A stretch of DNA of 64,000 nt from Pseudomonas sp. EpS/L25 (GCF_001512295.1 NZ_LNUP01000014.1:149857-213856), one strand, 5' to 3'. Positions 46,829 through 56,124 are shown, counted from the stretch's first letter. Numbers and translations: made by a program. The notes: generated by a model from the sequence alone, not told the origin.

Positions 46829-48034
46829 TCAGAGGTTGAGCGCCTGGTTGAGCTGCATGATGGGCAGCAGGATGGCGAGGACGATGGCCAGCACCACGCC
46901 GCCGAGGACCAGGATCAGCACCGGCTCGAACAGCGCCAGGGCCAGGTCCACCTGCTGGTTGAAATCCCGCTCCTGGGCATCGGCGACCCGCTCCAGCATG
47001 GCATCGAGGGTGCCACTGGCCTCGCCGCTGGCGACCATGTTCACCAGCAGCGGCGGAAACACCGCGGTGCGATCCAGCGCCCGGCCCAGGCCGCTGCCGG
47101 CGGTGACCTGTTCGATGGCGGCGTCCAGGGCATCGCGCAGCACCTGGTTGCCCAGGGTGGCGCGACTGACCTGCAGGCCTTCGAGCACCGGGATGCCGCT
47201 GCCGACCAGGATCGCCAGGCTGCGGGTCAGGCGGGCGCTGTCGAGGGTGCGCAGCAACTCGCCCAGGCGTGGCAGGCGCAGCAGTTGCCGGTGCCAGCGT
47301 CGCCGCCATTCGACCTGGCGCAGCAGGCGCCGCAGACCGAAGCCGGCCAGCAGAACCAGACCCAGCAACCAGGGCCCGAAGACCAGCAGGCCATCGCTGA
47401 CCGCCACCAGGGCGCGGGTGATCCAGGGCAATTGCAGGCCGCTGTGGATGAATTGCTCGGTGAGCTTGGGCACCACGAAGGTCATCAGCCCCGCCACCAC
47501 GGCGACGGATACCAACGCCAGCGCCAGGGGATAGATGAGCGCGGTACGCGCCTTGTGCCGCTGGCGCTGCACCCGCTCGAGATAGTCGGCCAGGCGTTCC
47601 AGTACCGGGCCCAGGCGTCCGGCCCGCTCACCGGCGGCTACCAGGGTCAGGTACAGCGGATCGAAGGTACCGGGATGGCGACCGAGGCTGTCGGCCAGGG
47701 TATAGCCCTCGCGCACCTGGCCCAGCAGATCCAGGAGCAGCGCCTTGAGCGCCGGCTGGCGACTCTGGCGCTCCAGCATCTGCAGCGCCTCGGCCAGGGG
47801 AATGGCGGCGCCCACCAGGGTCGCCAGTTGGCGGGTGAAATCGGTCCGGCTGTTGGCGTCCAGCCGCCCGGCGCGACTGCGCGTGCCACGCGCCGGACCG
47901 GTCGCCTGCACCTCGCGGGGAAAGAGACCGCGCTCGCGCAGCAGTTGGCGGGCATGGCGCTCGCTCTCGGCCTGGATGACATCGCGCCGGCGACGTCCGT
48001 CGCCGTCCAGCGCCAGGTAGCGGTAGGCCGGCAT
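46829..48034 (-). CDS. gspF: Type II secretion platform protein GspF
   Basis: A 401-aa inner-membrane protein, begins MPAYRYLALDGDGRRRRDVI and has the two F domains RQLATLVGAAIPLAEALQML and RSLAILVGSGIPVLEGL, with three helices; the last reads VLAIVLAILLPIMQLNQAL. It is a homologue of PilC at 37134 but clearly separate. Confidence 0.95.
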   Translation of the reverse strand: MPAYRYLALDGDGRRRRDVIQAESERHARQLLRERGLFPREVQATGPARGTRSRAGRLDANSRTDFTRQLATLVGAAIPLAEALQMLERQSRQPALKALLLDLLGQVREGYTLADSLGRHPGTFDPLYLTLVAAGERAGRLGPVLERLADYLERVQRQRHKARTALIYPLALALVSVAVVAGLMTFVVPKLTEQFIHSGLQLPWITRALVAVSDGLLVFGPWLLGLVLLAGFGLRRLLRQVEWRRRWHRQLLRLPRLGELLRTLDSARLTRSLAILVGSGIPVLEGLQVSRATLGNQVLRDALDAAIEQVTAGSGLGRALDRTAVFPPLLVNMVASGEASGTLDAMLERVADAQERDFNQQVDLALALFEPVLILVLGGVVLAIVLAILLPIMQLNQALNL

Positions 48035-48058
48035 CAGCGCAGCGCTCCGCCGAGGACC

Positions 48059-49516
48059 TTACTGGTGCACCGCACGCAGCACCTCCGCCAGGCTGGTCTC
48101 GCCCGCCGCCAGGCGCTCCAGGGCGCTTTCGGCCAGGGTCGCGCGGCGGCCGTCGAGCAGCCGGGCCATCTCGCCTTCGCCAGCGCCGCGATAGATAAGT
48201 TCGGCCAGTTCGGCGTCCAGGGCGACGAATTCGTAGAGGCCCAGGCGACCGCGATAGCCACTGCCGTTGCAGCTCGGGCAACCCTGGGGCTCGCGCAGCC
48301 GTTCGAGCCCGGCCAGCCCTGGCAGCAGCGCCTGTTCGGCCGTGCGTAGCGGGCGCCAGACAGCGCAATCGCACAACCGCCGCACCAGCCGCTGGGCCAG
48401 CACGCCCTTGAGACTCGACGCCAGCAGGAAGGGCTCCACGCCCATGTCGCGCAGCCGGGTGATGGCGCCCAGGGCGCTGTTGGTGTGCAGGGTGGAGAGC
48501 ACCAGATGGCCGGTGAGACTGGCCTGCACGGCGATGCTGGCGGTCTCCACGTCGCGGATCTCGCCGATCATGATGACGTCCGGGTCCTGACGCAGGATGG
48601 CCCTGAGGCCAGTGGCGAAGGTCAGGCCGGCACGGGGATTGACCGGCGTCTGGCCGATGCCGGGCAAGGCGTATTCCACCGGGTCTTCCACGGTCAGGAT
48701 GCTGCGGCTGCCTTCGTTGAGCAGGCCGAGACTGGCATAGAGGGTGGTGGTCTTGCCCGAGCCGGTGGGCCCGGTGACCAGCAGGATGCCATTGGGCTGG
48801 GCCAGGGCACCACGCAGGCCCGTGTCTATGACCGGCGGCAGGCCAAGGCGCGCCAGCTCCAGCAGGCTGGCCTGCTTGTCGAGAATCCGCATCACCACCC
48901 GCTCGCCGTGGACGCCAGGCAGCGTCGAGACGCGGATGTCGACGTCGCGACCGCTGGCCCTCAGGGTGATGCGGCCATCCTGGGGCTGGCGCTTCTCGGC
49001 GATGTCCAGCCGCGCCATGACCTTGATCCGCGACACCAGCATGGCCGACAGCGCCCGCGGCGGGCGCAGCAATTCGCGCAGCACCCCATCCACCCGTACC
49101 CGCACCACCAGCGTCTGCTCGAAGGTCTCCACGTGCAGGTCGGAGGCGTCCAGGCGCAGGGCCTCGGCGAACAGGGCGTTGATCAGGCGGATCACCGGCG
49201 CCTCGCCAGCGCTGTCGAGCAGATCCTCGACCCGCGGCAACTCCTCTATCAGCCCGGCCAGGTCGACGGTCTCGCCGAGGCCCTCCACCAGGGCTTCGCT
49301 GCTGGCCTGACCGGCCTCGTAGAGCGGACCCAGGCGCTGCTCGAAGATCTCGCGGGGGAGCCAGCCGCAGCCCAGGGGTGGACCGTGGCGGCGCTGCACT
49401 TCTTGCAGCAGTGCCAGGTCGGCATCCAGGCGGCACAGCAGCCGATAGCCGTCGGGCTCGGCGACCAGGGCGATGCCGGCCTGGCGCGCCAGGCGATAGG
49501 GTAGTGTCGCCGTCAT
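48059..49516 (-). CDS. gspE: Type II secretion ATPase GspE
   Basis: A 485-aa secretion ATPase with Walker A GPTGSGKTTTLY (249-260), and Walker B region QDPDVIMIGEIRDVETASIA. The C-terminal zinc loop is unusual: the second pair is intact (GCPSCNGSGYRGRLGLYEFV), but the first reads RRLCDCAVWRP, CxC rather than the usual CxxC. Ends one base into the gspD stop region and precedes gspF by 24 bases. Confidence 0.95.
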   Translation of the reverse strand: MTATLPYRLARQAGIALVAEPDGYRLLCRLDADLALLQEVQRRHGPPLGCGWLPREIFEQRLGPLYEAGQASSEALVEGLGETVDLAGLIEELPRVEDLLDSAGEAPVIRLINALFAEALRLDASDLHVETFEQTLVVRVRVDGVLRELLRPPRALSAMLVSRIKVMARLDIAEKRQPQDGRITLRASGRDVDIRVSTLPGVHGERVVMRILDKQASLLELARLGLPPVIDTGLRGALAQPNGILLVTGPTGSGKTTTLYASLGLLNEGSRSILTVEDPVEYALPGIGQTPVNPRAGLTFATGLRAILRQDPDVIMIGEIRDVETASIAVQASLTGHLVLSTLHTNSALGAITRLRDMGVEPFLLASSLKGVLAQRLVRRLCDCAVWRPLRTAEQALLPGLAGLERLREPQGCPSCNGSGYRGRLGLYEFVALDAELAELIYRGAGEGEMARLLDGRRATLAESALERLAAGETSLAEVLRAVHQ

Positions 49517-51459
49517 CAGAGGCCGTCCAGGCGCGCCCGCGCCGAGGGATAGAGACTCTGCAGCGTGGGCGCGCCGCGATCGCCTGGCGGAGTGACCGGC
49601 AAGGCGGCGGCCGGGGCGGCCGCGCGCATGCCACGGTACTTGTCTTCGCTGATCTGCTGCACCAGGCCCGGATCACGCAGGATGCGCGGGCGGATGAACA
49701 CCACCAGGTTCTGCTTGGTGCTGGAGCGGGTACGGGACTTGAACAGATTGCCCAGCACCGGCACGTCGCTCAGGAGCGGCACCCGCTGGTCGCTGTCGGT
49801 GCCCTCGTTGCTGATCAGGCCGCCGAGGACGATGAGGCCGTTGTCCTCCACCATCACCGTGGTCTTGATCTCGCGCTTGTTGGTGACCACGTCGCTGGCG
49901 CGGACATTGTCGGCCAGGGACGAGACCTCCTGGACGATCTCCATGCGCACGGTATCGCCTTCGTTGATCTGCGGCTTGAGGCGCAGCTTGACCCCCACCT
50001 CGCGGCGCTCGATGGTCTGGTAGGGATTGGCGTTGTTGCTGGTGACCGAACCGGTGACGAAGGGCACCTCCTGACCGACCATGATGGAGGCCTCGGCGTT
50101 GTCCAGGGTCAGCAGGGTCGGCGTCGACAGCAGGTTGAAGCCGCTCTCGCTGCGCATGGCCTGCAGCAGGGTGACGAAATTCAACCCGCTGCCGCCGAGG
50201 CGACCGACCCCGGCGGAGATGCCCTGCATGCCCGAGAGCAGACTGCCCAGGGCGGTGGTGTCCTGGTTGGCCGCGGCGGCGGCGAGGCCGTTGATGGGCG
50301 TGCCATTGGTGAAGTTGACGCTGCCCGCCGGCAGGTTGCCGTTGCGATCGAGGAACAGCCACTGGACGCCGAGCTGGTTGGCCTTGGTGTCGGTGATCTC
50401 GGCGATGATGGCCTCCACCACCACCTGGGCGCGACGGATGTCCAGCTGCTTGATGATGCGCTTGTAGGCGGCCAGCTCCCGTGGCGGACCGATCAGCACG
50501 ATGGCATTGGTGCCCAGGTCCGCTTCCAGGCGGATGCCGGGCGCCCCTGCCGCCAAGGCCCCGCCGCCCGCCTTGGCAGAGGAGGTCTCCCCTTCCCCGC
50601 CACCCTCTACAGGGGTGGTATTACCAACAGGTGCCGCCACCGGGATCTCCACCCGCGCCTCCTGGGTGACCTCGCCACTCAGGCCGCGCAGCACCTTGAC
50701 CACCTCGCCGGCCTTGGCGTGGTGCAGGTAGACCACCTCGGTGTCGCTGGCCGCATCGCGGGAGACGTCCAGCTCGGCCACCAGCCGGCGCACCTGGCGG
50801 CGTACGGCCTCGTCGCCGCGCACCATGAGGGCATTGCTGCGGGCGTCCGCCAGGACCTGGACCCCGCCACCAGCCTGGCCGCGACTGGCCAGCAGCCGCT
50901 CCACCAGGGGCGCGGTGTCGCGGGCCTGGGCGTGGCGCAGGGCGATCATCTCCACCGGCTCGTCGCGACCGCGATCCAGCCGCGCCAGCAACTGGCCGAT
51001 GCGGCTGAGGTTGCTGCGCCAGTCGGTCACCACCAGCAGGTTGCTGGCGGGATAAGGCGTGGCCACCCCGACCCGGGTGTCCATCAGCGGGCGGACGATG
51101 CCCAGCAGCTGTTCGAGATTGCCGCCGCGCACGGCGAATACCCGGGTCGCCACGGTATCGCCGGCACCGGGCTTGGCCGGGGCACCGTCGTCCACCTCCA
51201 CCGCGGCGTAGCCGTTGGCGCGCAGCTGGGCCAGGGCCAGGGCGTAGACGTCATCGGCGGCCAGGGGCTGGGCGCTGCGCACCGTCAGGGTGCCGCGCAC
51301 CCGCGGATCGATGACGAAGTTGGTGCCGGTAATGCGCCCCACGCTTTCGATGAACAGATCGATCTCGCTGTTCTCGAAGTTGACCTCGAAGCGTTGTTCG
51401 GCCTGGGCGCCGAGCAGCCAGAAGGCAAGGAACAGGCCGCAATAGCTGCGTTTCTTCAC
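49516..51459 (-). CDS. gspD: Type II secretion secretin GspD
   Basis: Outer-membrane secretin channel of 647 aa. Signal peptide MKKRSYCGLFLAFWLLGAQA; N0 domain from QRFEVNFENSEIDLFIESVG; N1-N3 repeats with NLLVVTDWRSNLSRIGQLLA and SNALMVRGDEAVRRQVRRLV; a glycine/alanine-rich insert near 280-300; then the secretin core with VGVKLRLKPQINEGDTVRME and VPLLSDVPVLGNLFKSRTR. The C-terminal S domain is short, and no pilotin gene is seen nearby. Overlaps gspC by 4 bases. Confidence 0.97.
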   Translation of the reverse strand: MKKRSYCGLFLAFWLLGAQAEQRFEVNFENSEIDLFIESVGRITGTNFVIDPRVRGTLTVRSAQPLAADDVYALALAQLRANGYAAVEVDDGAPAKPGAGDTVATRVFAVRGGNLEQLLGIVRPLMDTRVGVATPYPASNLLVVTDWRSNLSRIGQLLARLDRGRDEPVEMIALRHAQARDTAPLVERLLASRGQAGGGVQVLADARSNALMVRGDEAVRRQVRRLVAELDVSRDAASDTEVVYLHHAKAGEVVKVLRGLSGEVTQEARVEIPVAAPVGNTTPVEGGGEGETSSAKAGGGALAAGAPGIRLEADLGTNAIVLIGPPRELAAYKRIIKQLDIRRAQVVVEAIIAEITDTKANQLGVQWLFLDRNGNLPAGSVNFTNGTPINGLAAAAANQDTTALGSLLSGMQGISAGVGRLGGSGLNFVTLLQAMRSESGFNLLSTPTLLTLDNAEASIMVGQEVPFVTGSVTSNNANPYQTIERREVGVKLRLKPQINEGDTVRMEIVQEVSSLADNVRASDVVTNKREIKTTVMVEDNGLIVLGGLISNEGTDSDQRVPLLSDVPVLGNLFKSRTRSSTKQNLVVFIRPRILRDPGLVQQISEDKYRGMRAAAPAAALPVTPPGDRGAPTLQSLYPSARARLDGL

Positions 51460-52223
51460 AGGGACAGTCTCACGGGTAGGGCCAGGGCACGGCCCTGACG
51501 TTCCAGTTCCAGGGTCAGGGCGCCAGTGGCGCGCCAGTGCGGTAGCCGTTGCAACAGCGCCCGGGTATCGGCCACGGGGACGGCATCCACCCGGCGCAGC
51601 ACATCGCCAGGCTCCAGGCCCAGGCCGCTGAAGAAGGCCGGCTCGGCGCCGGGCTGCAGGCGGTAACCGGTCAGCTCGCCGTGCTCGCGCACGGGGGTGG
51701 CGCGAATGCGGCGAAGCAAGCTGGCCAGATCGCCCTCGTCCGCCACTGGCATGGGCGGCGCCTTGACTGCGTTCGGCTTGGCCGTACCGCTGGCCGCCAG
51801 ACCCACCAGTTCCCGCGGCGCCGGCCAGGGCAGCCGTTCTTGGTGATCGCCGCGGCTGAAGACCAGGCCCTGGGCGTCGATGGCGATCAGCACCAGGCCG
51901 GGCGCCAGGCTGTCGCCCTGCACCAGCGACACCTGCCGCTCACCGTAGCGCAGCACCACCACGGAGCCATCGATGGGCACCGCCTTGATCGCCCCGACCC
52001 ACTGGATCGGCAGGTTATTGGGCGCGGCCTGGCTGGCAGCGCGCCAGTGACCGGCCAGCAGATCGGTAGCCGGCAGCGGCGCGGCTTGGCCGTTGGGCGC
52101 CGACGGCGCGAGCCAGAGCAGGCGCAAATCGCAGACCACCCGCGCCGCCAACCAGGCGGCGATGCCCAGCCAGAGCAGCGTCAGCAGCCGTAGCGCCAGG
52201 GGATGGCTGAGCAGCCGCGCCAT
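51456..52223 (-). CDS. gspC: Type II secretion protein GspC
   Basis: A 255-aa bitopic inner-membrane protein: helix LRLLTLLWLGIAAWLAARVV, HR domain around IQWVGAIKAVPIDGSVVVLR, and a C-terminal PDZ-like domain (GLGLEPGDVLRRVDAVPVAD). It connects platform and secretin and helps choose substrates; in this family a PDZ rather than a coiled coil is one of two variants. Its start touches the stop of the upstream phosphoesterase-like gene by one base, so the two are coupled. Confidence 0.93.
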   Translation of the reverse strand: MARLLSHPLALRLLTLLWLGIAAWLAARVVCDLRLLWLAPSAPNGQAAPLPATDLLAGHWRAASQAAPNNLPIQWVGAIKAVPIDGSVVVLRYGERQVSLVQGDSLAPGLVLIAIDAQGLVFSRGDHQERLPWPAPRELVGLAASGTAKPNAVKAPPMPVADEGDLASLLRRIRATPVREHGELTGYRLQPGAEPAFFSGLGLEPGDVLRRVDAVPVADTRALLQRLPHWRATGALTLELERQGRALALPVRLSL

Positions 52224-53893
52224 CAGGCCAGCCGCTCCAGACGCTGGCGCAGCGCGGCCAGCGGATGCCAACCGGGATGCCCCTCGACGAACTCCAGGCG
52301 CGGCACCGGCAGTGGTGCCAGGCCCCAGTCGGCGGGCCGGGCGCGCAGATAGGCTTCCAGACGCTGCCAGAGCGCCTCGCCGCTGCCGAGGTCCCGTCCC
52401 AGGGCGAAGGTGCGACAGGCGAAGGAGCCGCCCAGGGGCACCTGCAGTGGCCCGATGCGCTGGCCACGGGGCGCGCCGTAGCGGCAACTCCACTGGGCAC
52501 CGATCAACCGCGGCAGATCCTGGCTGTTGTCCAGCAGCAGGGGTTCGCCGAAACGGTTGTCGGCAGCCTCTTCCAGGAGATTGCGCAAGGCATCGGCCGA
52601 GGTGGGCAACTCCAGTACCGTCGCCTCGTGACCGCCGCAGAGGGCGATCAGGTGCTCGCGGGTGATCCAGTCGCCCCGCCGTAGCGGCAGGTCGTATCTC
52701 AACCCGGGCAGCAGCACCGGCTGGGCCTCGCTGCCGCCCAGGGCCGCGGCGATCAGGGCGTCCCAACTGCCGCCGAGCAGGTCGCGGCGCCAGAGATCCA
52801 CCGGCGCCCGCGCCAGGCGCTGGTCGAGCCAGCCAGCGTGGGGCGCCCGGGCTGCCGCCAGCTGGCGTTGATGGCTTTCCAGCAGGGTGCGGTCGAGGAC
52901 GCGCTCGGCCTGCACCGGATGGAAGCCGGCGTCCAGGCGCCAGCCATCGCGACCGCCGCGACAGCGAATCTCGAAGAAGCCGACACCTCGGGCGCCCGGC
53001 AGGCAGACCGGCAGCGGACGACCACTGCCGCGCATCACCGGAATCAGCTCCGGCCAGAGATCCTGACCCCGGGCACAGAGCAGCAGGTCCGCTTCCTCCA
53101 GCCGCTCGGCCAACCAGAGGCCTGGGCCGGTACCGACATCGGCCAGCACCACCAGCAGATCGGCCTTGCCCCGCGCCTCGGCCAGCACCGGACGCAACCG
53201 GGCATACCAGTCGGCCAGCGGCGCCTGCTGGTCGCTGGCGTAGGGATCGGTGACGCCGACCAGGGCGATGCGCACGCCGTCGCGCTCGACCAGGGTAAAG
53301 GGAACGACGCCCAAGGCGGTGCGCCGTTCCTCGCCGAGGGAGCCGCCCAGCACCGGACGACCATAGCGGCGATAGAGGGCGGCGCTGCGCTCGGGCCAGA
53401 GCAGGCGCTCGTCGCTGCTCACCCGGGCGTCGCTGCCCAGCAGCAGGCTGCCATCGACGCCGGCTTCGCCACGGGTCAGCTGGGTCAGACCGCTGCCGTT
53501 CCAGCACTGGCCGTTTTCCAGGGTCAGGCTACGGGTCGCACCCTGGCGAGTGCGCAGTTGCGCCAGCTGGCTGGCCAGCGCGGCATAGCCGCCGTAGCGC
53601 TGGCCATCGCCACGCCCGGCATCGAGCAGGGGCGCCAGTGCCGGCGCCAGGCGCGCGGCATCGGCACCGGTGCGCCAGGGCGCGGCACCGATGCGCCCGG
53701 CCGGGCCGAGGCGCACCCGCGGTACCACCGGCCAGCCGGGTTCACGGGCATCCAGGGTATCGGCCACATAAAGCAGCTGTAGATCGGCATCGCCCGAGCG
53801 GGTCGAGAAGCCCCGGGCACAGCCGCCCAGCAAAGGCACCGTGGCGCCAGCGGCGAGCCAACCCAAGACCTGGCGTCGTGCCCAGTTGCCCAT
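52223..53893 (-). CDS. Degenerate SoxB/5'-nucleotidase-like exported protein
   Basis: A 556-aa protein, first gene of the T2SS operon. The N-terminus (MGNWARRQVLGWLAAGATVP, LLGGC) has a twin arginine at 6-7 and a lipobox-like LGGC with C25. The whole length follows the SoxB/5'-nucleotidase layout, but the metal sites are lost: DxH is VADTLDA (42-48), GDT/GDN is NGQCWNGS, NHE is GSDARV, SHNG is ADVG, and GHTH is CARGQD. Only the first Asp remains. From memory it recalls UxpB, encoded beside xcp in P. putida. Probably non-catalytic: a binding or scaffold protein or T2SS substrate. Function unproven. Confidence 0.7.
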   Translation of the reverse strand: MGNWARRQVLGWLAAGATVPLLGGCARGFSTRSGDADLQLLYVADTLDAREPGWPVVPRVRLGPAGRIGAAPWRTGADAARLAPALAPLLDAGRGDGQRYGGYAALASQLAQLRTRQGATRSLTLENGQCWNGSGLTQLTRGEAGVDGSLLLGSDARVSSDERLLWPERSAALYRRYGRPVLGGSLGEERRTALGVVPFTLVERDGVRIALVGVTDPYASDQQAPLADWYARLRPVLAEARGKADLLVVLADVGTGPGLWLAERLEEADLLLCARGQDLWPELIPVMRGSGRPLPVCLPGARGVGFFEIRCRGGRDGWRLDAGFHPVQAERVLDRTLLESHQRQLAAARAPHAGWLDQRLARAPVDLWRRDLLGGSWDALIAAALGGSEAQPVLLPGLRYDLPLRRGDWITREHLIALCGGHEATVLELPTSADALRNLLEEAADNRFGEPLLLDNSQDLPRLIGAQWSCRYGAPRGQRIGPLQVPLGGSFACRTFALGRDLGSGEALWQRLEAYLRARPADWGLAPLPVPRLEFVEGHPGWHPLAALRQRLERLA

Positions 53894-53954
53894 CCGATAT
53901 CTGCCTTGCGCGCTAGAGAGGGCGGCATCCTAGGCGGCGAAAAGCTACAAATTC

Positions 53955-53986
53955 ATGACAAAACAACAAGTTACAAACTGTTACAG
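53955..53986 (-). promoter_or_regulatory. Possible PhoB half-sites facing the T2SS operon
   Basis: On the minus strand CTGTAAC (53986-53980), TTGTAAC (53976-53970) and TTGTCAT (53961-53955) resemble Pho half-sites (CTGTCAT). The spacing is 10 and 15 bases, not the usual 11, so this is weaker than the plus-strand box. Confidence 0.4.
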
Positions 53987-54009
53987 CTCGACTGCCGGGA
54001 AATGACCGC

Positions 54010-54027
54010 CTGTAACCTTTCAGTCAC
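54010..54027 (+). promoter_or_regulatory. Pho box upstream of phoX
   Basis: CTGTAAC-CTTT-CAGTCAC: two 7-base half-sites with the exact 4-base spacer of the PhoB consensus CTGTCAT-N4-CTGTCAT, five of seven matches each. It ends 63 bases before the phoX start. PhoB would activate phoX, and perhaps the divergent operon, in phosphate starvation. Confidence 0.7.
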
Positions 54028-54090
54028 CAGACCATCACAGAGGCTTCCTAAAGTCGCCGACTCCCGTGATCAACCAAGGAAGCTTTGCGC

Positions 54091-56124
54091 ATGAGCACTT
54101 TCACGAGCGACGACCGTAATCGCAACGAAAGCGGCAACGAACCGCTGGATGCCGTCGTCGACCGTTACCTGTCGCGCCGCAGCGTCATGAAAGGAGGCCT
54201 GGGCGCCGCCATCGCGCTGATCGCGGGCGGCGGTCTCACCGCCTGCTTCGACGGCGGTGGCGGCTCGGACGACGATCCGGCCCCCAGCCAACCCGGCACG
54301 CCGCAGCTCAAGCTCGGCTTCGACTCCATCCGTGGCGCCCGGATCGACGCCATCGTCCTGGCCGCCGGTTACAGCGCCCGCACCCTGGCGCCCTGGGGCA
54401 CGCCGCTGAACAACCTCGCCAACGCCTGGCGCAGCGATGGCAGCAACACCTCCACCGACCAGGCCAACGCCGCCGGCATGCACCACGATGGCATGCACTT
54501 CTTCCCGCTGAACAATTCGAGCAGCGACGGCCTGCTGGCCATCAACTACGAATACATCGACCAGAAGGTGCTGCACCCCAACGGTCCGACCACCACCAAC
54601 GGCAAGCGTCCGGCCGAGGAAGTGCGCAAGGAAATCAACGCCCATGGCGCGGCGGTCATCCGCATCAGCAAGGTCAATGGCATCTGGCAGGTCGTCACCA
54701 ACGATGCCCTGAACCGTCGCTTCACCAGCGCCACGCCCATGGAGATCGCCGGTCCGTTGCGCGGCAACGCCAACCTGATCACCCCCTACTCCCCCGACGG
54801 CACCCGTACCCGCGGTACCAACAACAACTGCGGCAACGGCTTCACCCCCTGGGGCACCTACCTCACCTGCGAGGAGAACTGGCCGGGGATCTTCGTCAAC
54901 AAGGGCACCCTGCCGGTGGATCAGAAGCGCATCGGCATCGGTAGCAAGAGCAACTACGGCTGGGAGACGCCGGCGGGTGACGCCAGCGAGGTGGACAACG
55001 AGTTCCGCCGCTTCGACCTGACCCCCACCGGCGCCAACGCCACCCAGGACTTCCGCAACGAAGCCAGCGGCTACGGCTACATCGTCGAGATCGATCCCTA
55101 CGACAGCGCAGCGCCGGCCACCAAGCGCACCGCCATGGGCCGCTTCCGCCACGAGGGCTCGGCCTACGGCATCCCGGTCGCCGGCCAGCCGCTGGCGTTC
55201 TACATGGGCGACGACTCGCGCAACGAATACATCTACAAGTTCGTCTCCGCCGCAGCCTGGGATCCAGCCGACGCCAACGCGACCAACCGCCTGGCCATCG
55301 GCGCCAAGTACCTGGACAACGGCACCCTCTACGTCGCCCGCTTCGACGATGGCGGCAACGGCAAGTGGCTGCCGCTGACGGTCAATGCGCCGACCAAGGA
55401 CGGCCGTACCCTGGGCGCGCTCTACGGCGACCTGGCCGGCATCATCCTCAACACCCGCGGTGCCGCCGACGCCGTGGGCGCCACCCCCATGGACCGTCCG
55501 GAGTGGACCACGGTCAACCCCTTCACCGGCGAGGTCTACGTCACTCTCACCAACAATTCCGCGCGCACCGCGGCCAACGCCGCCAACCCGCGGGTGCCCA
55601 ACGTCAACGGCCACATCGTGCGCTGGAAGGACAACAACAACCAGACCGACTTCACCTGGGACATCTTCGTCTTCGGCGCGGACGCCGGCGCCGCGCCCGA
55701 CATCAACCGCTCCGGCCTGACCGAACTCAACCAGTTCGCCAGTCCCGACGGCCTGGCCTTCGACAGCCGCGGCATCCTCTGGATCGAGACCGACAACAGC
55801 GACAACGCCGTGGCCGACTACACCAACGACCAGCTGCTGGCGGTCATCCCGGCCCAGGTGGTGGATGGTAGTGGCAAGCAGGTCGCCATCTCGGCCACCA
55901 ACCAGACCGCGCTACGCCGCTTCCTGGTCGGCCCCAATGGCTGCGAGATCACCGGGATCACCTGGACGCCGGACCTGACGACCATGTTCATCAACGTCCA
56001 GCACCCGGACAACTGGCCATACAGCGAAGTCGCCACCGAGGCCACCCCGGCCGGCACCAAGGTCCGGCCGCGCGCCTCCACCGTGGTGATCCAGAAGCTC
56101 GACGGCGGCCAGATCGGCGTCTGA
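54091..56124 (+). CDS. phoX: PhoX-type alkaline phosphatase (DUF839)
   Basis: A 677-aa calcium/iron-dependent alkaline phosphatase that frees phosphate from organic esters. The Tat signal has LSRRSVMKGGLGAAIALIAG (28-47) followed by LTAC, a perfect lipobox ending at C52, and then a flexible FDGGGGSDDDPAPSQ. PhoX marks include NGFTPWGTYLTCEENW, whose cysteine is a metal-site ligand in the known structure (recalled), and DGLAFDSRGILWIETD. ATG 54091 is used; TTG 54085 is closer to the AAGGA ribosome site. Placed between gspK and the T2SS operon, it is a likely secreted or surface phosphatase, as recalled for UxpA near xcp of P. putida. Confidence 0.93.
   Translation: MSTFTSDDRNRNESGNEPLDAVVDRYLSRRSVMKGGLGAAIALIAGGGLTACFDGGGGSDDDPAPSQPGTPQLKLGFDSIRGARIDAIVLAAGYSARTLAPWGTPLNNLANAWRSDGSNTSTDQANAAGMHHDGMHFFPLNNSSSDGLLAINYEYIDQKVLHPNGPTTTNGKRPAEEVRKEINAHGAAVIRISKVNGIWQVVTNDALNRRFTSATPMEIAGPLRGNANLITPYSPDGTRTRGTNNNCGNGFTPWGTYLTCEENWPGIFVNKGTLPVDQKRIGIGSKSNYGWETPAGDASEVDNEFRRFDLTPTGANATQDFRNEASGYGYIVEIDPYDSAAPATKRTAMGRFRHEGSAYGIPVAGQPLAFYMGDDSRNEYIYKFVSAAAWDPADANATNRLAIGAKYLDNGTLYVARFDDGGNGKWLPLTVNAPTKDGRTLGALYGDLAGIILNTRGAADAVGATPMDRPEWTTVNPFTGEVYVTLTNNSARTAANAANPRVPNVNGHIVRWKDNNNQTDFTWDIFVFGADAGAAPDINRSGLTELNQFASPDGLAFDSRGILWIETDNSDNAVADYTNDQLLAVIPAQVVDGSGKQVAISATNQTALRRFLVGPNGCEITGITWTPDLTTMFINVQHPDNWPYSEVATEATPAGTKVRPRASTVVIQKLDGGQIGV

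Noticed and set aside
54070-55614. Long ORF antisense to phoX (514 codons)
   Set aside because: Its Gly/Val/Ala/Asp-rich, domain-free composition is what the complementary strand of a GC-rich gene produces; phoX in the other frame has clear motifs.
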